DNA from: Candidatus Methylobacter oryzae
GTDB taxonomy: Bacteria; Pseudomonadota; Gammaproteobacteria; Methylococcales; Methylomonadaceae
Assembly (NCBI RefSeq): GCF_003994235.2
Contig: NZ_RYFG02000114.1
Location: 1-64,000 of the forward strand
DNA: 64,000 nucleotides
Direction: 5' to 3'
Part shown: one piece after another, positions 59,620 to 64,000 of the stretch
Layout: every line of letters begins with the position of its first letter
Position numbering within the stretch: position 1 is the stretch's first letter
Made by a program: the position numbers and the translations under genes
The notes under the pieces: model-generated
What the model was told of the DNA's origin: nothing
The model's database searches: none
What the model saw: the letters and a program-made list of their open reading frames with translations, nothing else

Positions 59620-62600
59620 TTATCCGCCGATCACCGCACCCTCGCCGCCAAACAACGCCTGTTGATAGCTCGCCACCCCGACCGCATCGATAAAGACCTG
59701 GCCGCGCGTCAAGCCGCCCGCCAATTGACCCAGCCAATAGGCCTGATCCGCTCCTGTTAGCGGCGCGCCCAGGACGGCTGTGCTGAGCTGGGCGATAAAC
59801 TGGCTGTCGTTCAGGCCGGCCCACTGGCTTTGGTAGCCGGCCGTCTGCATCAGCTGTGCGGCCACGTCGCCGAGTTGGACGGTATGGGCGGCCTGCGCGT
59901 TCAGTTCGGCCAAGCTCGGCGCGGCCCCGGTTTCCAGCCGGTACAGGCCGAACAACGCTTTCAGCGTGGCGCCGTCCAGGTTGGACGCGCCGGTCGCCAG
60001 GGTCTGGTCGCCAAACACGACGCTTTCGATGCCGACCAGGCTATCGCTATCGGCCCTGAGTTTATGGTTGATCTGCAACTGGCCGCCGCTGTTGACGCGA
60101 AAGACGTAATCGCCGCGGTTCTCGACGACAACGGCGCGGTCGCTGCCCGCGCCGCCATCCAGCAGGTTGCGGCCGCGGCCGCCGACCAGGGTGTCGTTGC
60201 CGGCGCCGCCGAACAACTGGTCGTTGCCGCTATCGCCGGACCAGCCCAGTTCCGGCGATAGGTAGGTTTGCGTCAACGGCAGCTCGCCCTGGCTATTCAG
60301 CAGTTTGCCCTTGAAGTTGTTGTGGTGCACCAGGTAATTCAGGGCCTCGCCCCAGCTGCCGCCGTTGACGATAAAGTGCGTGCCAGCCGCAACCCAGTCG
60401 GCCGTCGCGGCCTGGGCGCCCCATACGCTAGCGATCAGTGTTGCGACCTGGGTTTCGATCGCCTGACCTTGCGCCGGCGGCTGTTTCGCCAGGTAAGCGT
60501 CGTAGGCCGCTTGCGCATATTGCGCGTCGCTGTAGTCCAATACCGCCCAATGGCTCAGCGCATACACGTCCGGCAAGCTGCCGGTGACCGCCTTGTACAA
60601 TAGCGCAACGGTTTCCAGTTTGGCCGCCGCTTCGGTGGTAAAGGCGACGCGGGCGTCGGAGGTCACGCGGCCTTCGGCGCTAATCCAGGGGCCGGACAGA
60701 TTGGCGCGGGTGCCGTCGGCGAGGTTAGCATCGGCCGGTGTAAAGTCCGACTTCAGCAGACCGTCGCTGCCCAAGCTGAACGTCCAGGCGCCGGCGTCGC
60801 TCTGCCCGCCTTGCAGCACGTCGTCGCCGTTGCCGCCGTACAAGCTGTCGTCGCCGAGGCCGCCGACCACGGTATCGTTGCCGTCGTCGCCGTACAGTTG
60901 GTCGTTGCCGCCTTTGGAACCGACAATATCGTCGCCGCCGCCGCCATGCAGCAGGTCGTCGTCGGCGCCGAGCACCATATACTGCACGGCATCGTCGCCG
61001 ACCGCGAAGTTTTGCCCGTCGCCGCCGGTAACGCGGGCCGCGCCGATGATGATCGCGAACTCGACGTTGTTCAGTTGCAGCACGGTGCCGTGCGGCAGGT
61101 TGCGCACGTCGATGACCAGGGCTTCCTGGCGGTCGGGATGGGCCGGATCTTGCTCGCCGGTGCCCTTGGCTCCGGTAATCACGATCGGCGGCGCATCGGC
61201 CGCGGCGGTTTGATCCGACGCCCCCGCCGGGGTCTGGAACGTGACCGTGCGCACGGTGACCTGGGCCTCGTCATGGACGCCGGGCACGTAGCCGTCGATG
61301 CCTTGGCCGAGAATGCCGGCGAACGCGTTTGAGTCGGTGCGCGGCTCGGACGCGGCAATCAATAGCTCGCGTAAAGTCAGGTGGCTGTTGCCGCCGCTCA
61401 CCGCTTCGGAAGTCAGACCGACGCCGGGCGGCAGGCTGGCTTGCAATACGGTTTGACCGCTGTTGTCTTTAGCCAGCGGGATGTCGGCCAAGGCGGTCGA
61501 ATTGTCTTCTTCTTTCCGCGTTGCAGGCACGATAGGAACGGTCGTGGTGACCACCTGGGTAGTCACGGAGCGCTCCGTTCCCGTTGTTGGGTCGGTGACT
61601 GTCGTCGTTGTGGTTTTCGTGGTGCCGGTGACGGTCATGCCATCCACGGTGGTTGTCGTGGTGGTTTCCGTGGTGCCTGTATTTGTTCCGGTGTTCGTGC
61701 TACCCGTTCCGGTGTTTGGGTTGTTGTTCCCGCTTCCGCCGCCAGCCGCCGGCGTATTATTGGTGACGGTGGTTGCGGTCAAGGCGGCGGCATCGTTGCC
61801 GCTGCTACTCTGAATGGCATTGGCATCGTCGCCTGCCGACGGATCGGCATAGGCCACGGTCACCGCATCGCCGTTCGCCACGGCCGAAGCCAGAGTCAGC
61901 GTGACGGTCTTACCGTCGGCATTGACCGTCACGCCGGTGACAGTGATCGCGGTGCTCCCGCGCATCACCGTAAAAGCGCCTAGAGCAGGGATATTCGTCG
62001 CATCCAGGGCGCCGACACTGGTATAGGTCATCACCAGAGTGTTGCCGTTGACGGTGGCGCCGGCGAACACCGGCGCGGCGGTATCCAGCACATAAGCCTG
62101 CGACAAAACGGCGCTGCTGTTGCCGGCCGTATCCGCGACTCGGACCTTGAGCGTGTTGCTGCCGCTCAGGGTCTGCCCGGTTAGCGTCCACGTACCGCCC
62201 GCGGCGGTGGTGGCCGGTATCCAGTTGGTGCCGTTGTCGAGACTGATTTGCAGCGTTTCGCCGGCCCCGAGGGTGCCAGTGTAGGTGCCGGACAAGTTTT
62301 GCGCCGCAGTTTGGGTGATGAAATCCTTGTTGCTGACGCCGGTGTCGGCTGAAAAGGCCACTGTCGCCGCGACCGCCGCCGGTGCGGTTGTGTCCAGCAC
62401 GTAGGCTTGGCTGGCGATTACGCCGTTGTTGCCGGCGCTGTCGCTAACCTTGAGTTTGAGTGTGTTGCTACCGCTCAGGATCACGCCGTTCCAAGTCAGT
62501 GTGGTGCCGCTGACCTTGCTGGTGATGTTGGTCCAGGTGGCGCCACCGTCCAGCGAACCGTAAACGATTTCGCCCGCGCCGAGTCCGGCGCTCAAGGTGG

Positions 62601-64000
62601 CGGTAATAGTCTGGGCCGCGCTGTTAGTGACGAAATCGGTGGTACTGGTGCCGGTATCGGCTGAAAACGCCAGTCCGCTGAAGGTTGCTACATTTCGATA
62701 GCGGATGTATTCGCCATCCAAAACAAAGTTGCCCGGCAGGTAGGCGCCGGTCAAAGTGATCTGCAACTCCGGGGCATCGGCGTCGTTTTCGCTGTCGATA
62801 TAGAGTGTCGTATTGCCGCCGGACGCGAAGATTTGTACGGATTTGCCGGCAACCGTCGTGCCGGTGCCGGCCGTGACCGTGCCGCCGGTGAAGTTTTGGG
62901 TAATTACCCGAATCGCATCGCCGGAGCCAAAGTCGGTGATGGTGTCGATGCCGTTGCCGGTAGTATCGTAGGTAAAAACGTCGTTGCCTGCACCGCCGGT
63001 CAAACTGTCGGCGCCGGCCCCGCCGGTCAGGGTATCGGCGCCGCTGCCGGCCGTGACCGTGTCGGCGCCGCCCCCGGCTTGAATCAGCGAGGGCGCCGAG
63101 CCGGTGTCGGTGAACGTGTCGTTACCGCCGAACAGGTCGTAGGTCAGATAGCCTTGGCCATTGTCCACGGTGCCGCTGGCGACCGTCACGGTGATCGGGT
63201 TGACTGCGGTGTCGGCGACTTCGGCCGGCAGGTACTGATGGTCGACATCCTGGTTGTCGAACACCGCAAACCAGGTTTTTAGGAAATTATTGGCGGCAAG
63301 GGTATGCGCCGCGGGCGCCGTGTTGTCCGTTTCGACGATCACCCCAATGAAGTTGTTGGTGAAGGTGTTGTCGTGGATGTTGATCGGGCTGGCGACGTTT
63401 ATCAGGTCGATGCCGTAACTGCCCATCCAGGTCGGCGTGCGCTGGGCGTTGATGGTGTTGTTGGCGATTTCCGACACGCCCGCCGAGGCCAGCAGGATGC
63501 CGGTGGCGTTGTACGTACCGGCCGGGTCGTCGGCGTCGATGTCGTTGATGGTGTTGTACTTGATCGTCGCCGTGGTGCCAGCGCGGGTTCCGCCCGAGCC
63601 GATCTGTATGCCGTTCTGGTTGGACAGGCCGTGAACGCCGACGGCGTTGACGGTGTTGTGCTGGATGTCGGCATTGAGCTGCGGCCCCCAGGCGACGATG
63701 CCGGTCTTCTGGAACGTGCCGATGGTGGAGTTGGTGACGGTGACCGTCACCGGTGAACCTAAGGCATTGCTACCCTCGGCCAGGATGCCGAACTGGTTGC
63801 TGTCGCCCTCGTAGTCGCCGTTCCCTAGCACCGGTTGGGCGATATTGTTGATAACGACGTGGTCGATCGTCGCATTGGCGTTGTAAGTCGAAAGGCCTGC
63901 ATATAAATCGCCATCGTCGGCGGTTCCCTGATTACGGCCGTCCAACGTGAGATAACGCACTGTGATCGCGTCGGTTCCGGGCGTCGTGGTCCACAAGTCG
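59620..64000 (-). CDS. RTX / DUF4214 surface protein, type I secreted (5' end beyond window)
   Basis: At least 1460 C-terminal residues; the frame stays open past base 64000, so the N-terminus is outside. In order are a right-handed parallel beta-helix (NNTFTNNF-type turns), RTX calcium-binding nonapeptides (GGAGADSLTGGAGNDVF), two Ig-like repeats (each ending SQAYVLDTT/A), and a SwmB-like domain (AITVTGVTVNADGKTVTLTL). A threonine-rich linker, a second RTX block (GGGGDDIVGSKGGNDQLYG), a DUF4214-like part, a third RTX block and a final helical part follow. No cleaved signal is expected in this region; such proteins leave by type I secretion. It is likely a calcium-stabilised adhesin or matrix protein. 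Confidence 0.88.
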   Translation of the reverse strand, partial: DLWTTTPGTDAITVRYLTLDGRNQGTADDGDLYAGLSTYNANATIDHVVINNIAQPVLGNGDYEGDSNQFGILAEGSNALGSPVTVTVTNSTIGTFQKTGIVAWGPQLNADIQHNTVNAVGVHGLSNQNGIQIGSGGTRAGTTATIKYNTINDIDADDPAGTYNATGILLASAGVSEIANNTINAQRTPTWMGSYGIDLINVASPINIHDNTFTNNFIGVIVETDNTAPAAHTLAANNFLKTWFAVFDNQDVDHQYLPAEVADTAVNPITVTVASGTVDNGQGYLTYDLFGGNDTFTDTGSAPSLIQAGGGADTVTAGSGADTLTGGAGADSLTGGAGNDVFTYDTTGNGIDTITDFGSGDAIRVITQNFTGGTVTAGTGTTVAGKSVQIFASGGNTTLYIDSENDADAPELQITLTGAYLPGNFVLDGEYIRYRNVATFSGLAFSADTGTSTTDFVTNSAAQTITATLSAGLGAGEIVYGSLDGGATWTNITSKVSGTTLTWNGVILSGSNTLKLKVSDSAGNNGVIASQAYVLDTTAPAAVAATVAFSADTGVSNKDFITQTAAQNLSGTYTGTLGAGETLQISLDNGTNWIPATTAAGGTWTLTGQTLSGSNTLKVRVADTAGNSSAVLSQAYVLDTAAPVFAGATVNGNTLVMTYTSVGALDATNIPALGAFTVMRGSTAITVTGVTVNADGKTVTLTLASAVANGDAVTVAYADPSAGDDANAIQSSSGNDAAALTATTVTNNTPAAGGGSGNNNPNTGTGSTNTGTNTGTTETTTTTTVDGMTVTGTTKTTTTTVTDPTTGTERSVTTQVVTTTVPIVPATRKEEDNSTALADIPLAKDNSGQTVLQASLPPGVGLTSEAVSGGNSHLTLRELLIAASEPRTDSNAFAGILGQGIDGYVPGVHDEAQVTVRTVTFQTPAGASDQTAAADAPPIVITGAKGTGEQDPAHPDRQEALVIDVRNLPHGTVLQLNNVEFAIIIGAARVTGGDGQNFAVGDDAVQYMVLGADDDLLHGGGGDDIVGSKGGNDQLYGDDGNDTVVGGLGDDSLYGGNGDDVLQGGQSDAGAWTFSLGSDGLLKSDFTPADANLADGTRANLSGPWISAEGRVTSDARVAFTTEAAAKLETVALLYKAVTGSLPDVYALSHWAVLDYSDAQYAQAAYDAYLAKQPPAQGQAIETQVATLIASVWGAQAATADWVAAGTHFIVNGGSWGEALNYLVHHNNFKGKLLNSQGELPLTQTYLSPELGWSGDSGNDQLFGGAGNDTLVGGRGRNLLDGGAGSDRAVVVENRGDYVFRVNSGGQLQINHKLRADSDSLVGIESVVFGDQTLATGASNLDGATLKALFGLYRLETGAAPSLAELNAQAAHTVQLGDVAAQLMQTAGYQSQWAGLNDSQFIAQLSTAVLGAPLTGADQAYWLGQLAGGLTRGQVFIDAVGVASYQQALFGGEGAVIGG

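Noticed and set aside
60584-61983. Several plus-strand frames up to about 200 codons opposite the RTX protein
   Set aside because: The repetitive coding strand of an RTX gene opens antisense frames; the translations are low-complexity.
1-64000. tRNA, rRNA or riboswitch genes
   Set aside because: Searched by eye for tRNA-like cloverleaf ends and common riboswitch cores in all gaps over 100 bp; none was convincing.

Overview
The window reads as about 64 kb of chromosome from a free-living, didermal gammaproteobacterium. A canonical gammaproteobacterial Zur box, RimO, an RND efflux operon, many hybrid sensor kinases and several families of dispersed palindromic repeats are all present. The style (GC near 50 percent, very many MASE/PAS hybrid kinases, abundant short inverted repeats in every gap) reminds me of Methylococcales methanotrophs, but no methane-oxidation gene is in view, so that placement is inference only. 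No rRNA, tRNA or CRISPR array was seen.

Layout. 1-2.4 kb: the 5' part of a ZnuD-like TonB receptor and a zur gene, each preceded by a Zur box, so a small zinc regulon. 2.4-6.6 kb: rimO with a 73-bp displaced copy of its own 3' end, separated from it by a two-gene DUF2283/DUF4258 cassette, then a small membrane protein, a GNAT acetyltransferase and an aldo/keto reductase. 6.8-17.5 kb: a MASE1-CHASE-PAS sensor kinase with an ANTAR response regulator, divergent from an OprM/MexE/MexF-type RND operon whose adaptor start region is invaded by hairpin repeats. 17.7-19.8 kb: a secreted STN-domain plus metzincin protease with an alanine-rich coiled coil. 20.6-33 kb: a signalling island. It holds a triple-receiver hybrid kinase, stand-alone CheR and CheB, a second hybrid kinase, a cytochrome c'-like lipoprotein, a MASE3 hybrid kinase and a REC-HD-GYP protein.

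33-46.4 kb is a complete Wzx/Wzy-type exopolysaccharide locus read leftward: initiating phosphoglycosyltransferase, Wza, Wzc, polymerase, flippase, methyltransferase and four glycosyltransferases. 46.8-48 kb: a TetR regulator divergent from a DUF1348 protein, with two near-identical operators between them. 48.2-52 kb: a Thr/Pro repeat protein, then three AT-rich genes in one orientation. One convincing and one degenerate attC-like site separate them, with half-sites at both ends, so this looks like an integron cassette array without its integrase in view. 52.1-54.5 kb: an adenosine-deaminase-family lipoprotein and a YefM/YoeB toxin-antitoxin pair. 54.7-64 kb: a large secreted clan GH-A-like glycoside hydrolase, an unrecognised 298-residue protein bracketed by two copies of a 33-bp palindrome, and the C-terminal 1460 residues of an RTX/DUF4214 surface protein that runs off the right edge.

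Biologically the window combines zinc uptake, surface sensing with c-di-GMP turnover, exopolysaccharide production, surface protein export and efflux, which fits an attached or biofilm lifestyle. The gaps between genes are unusually rich in repeats: at least five families occur more than once here, and several copies supply codons, a stop codon or the start region of a gene.
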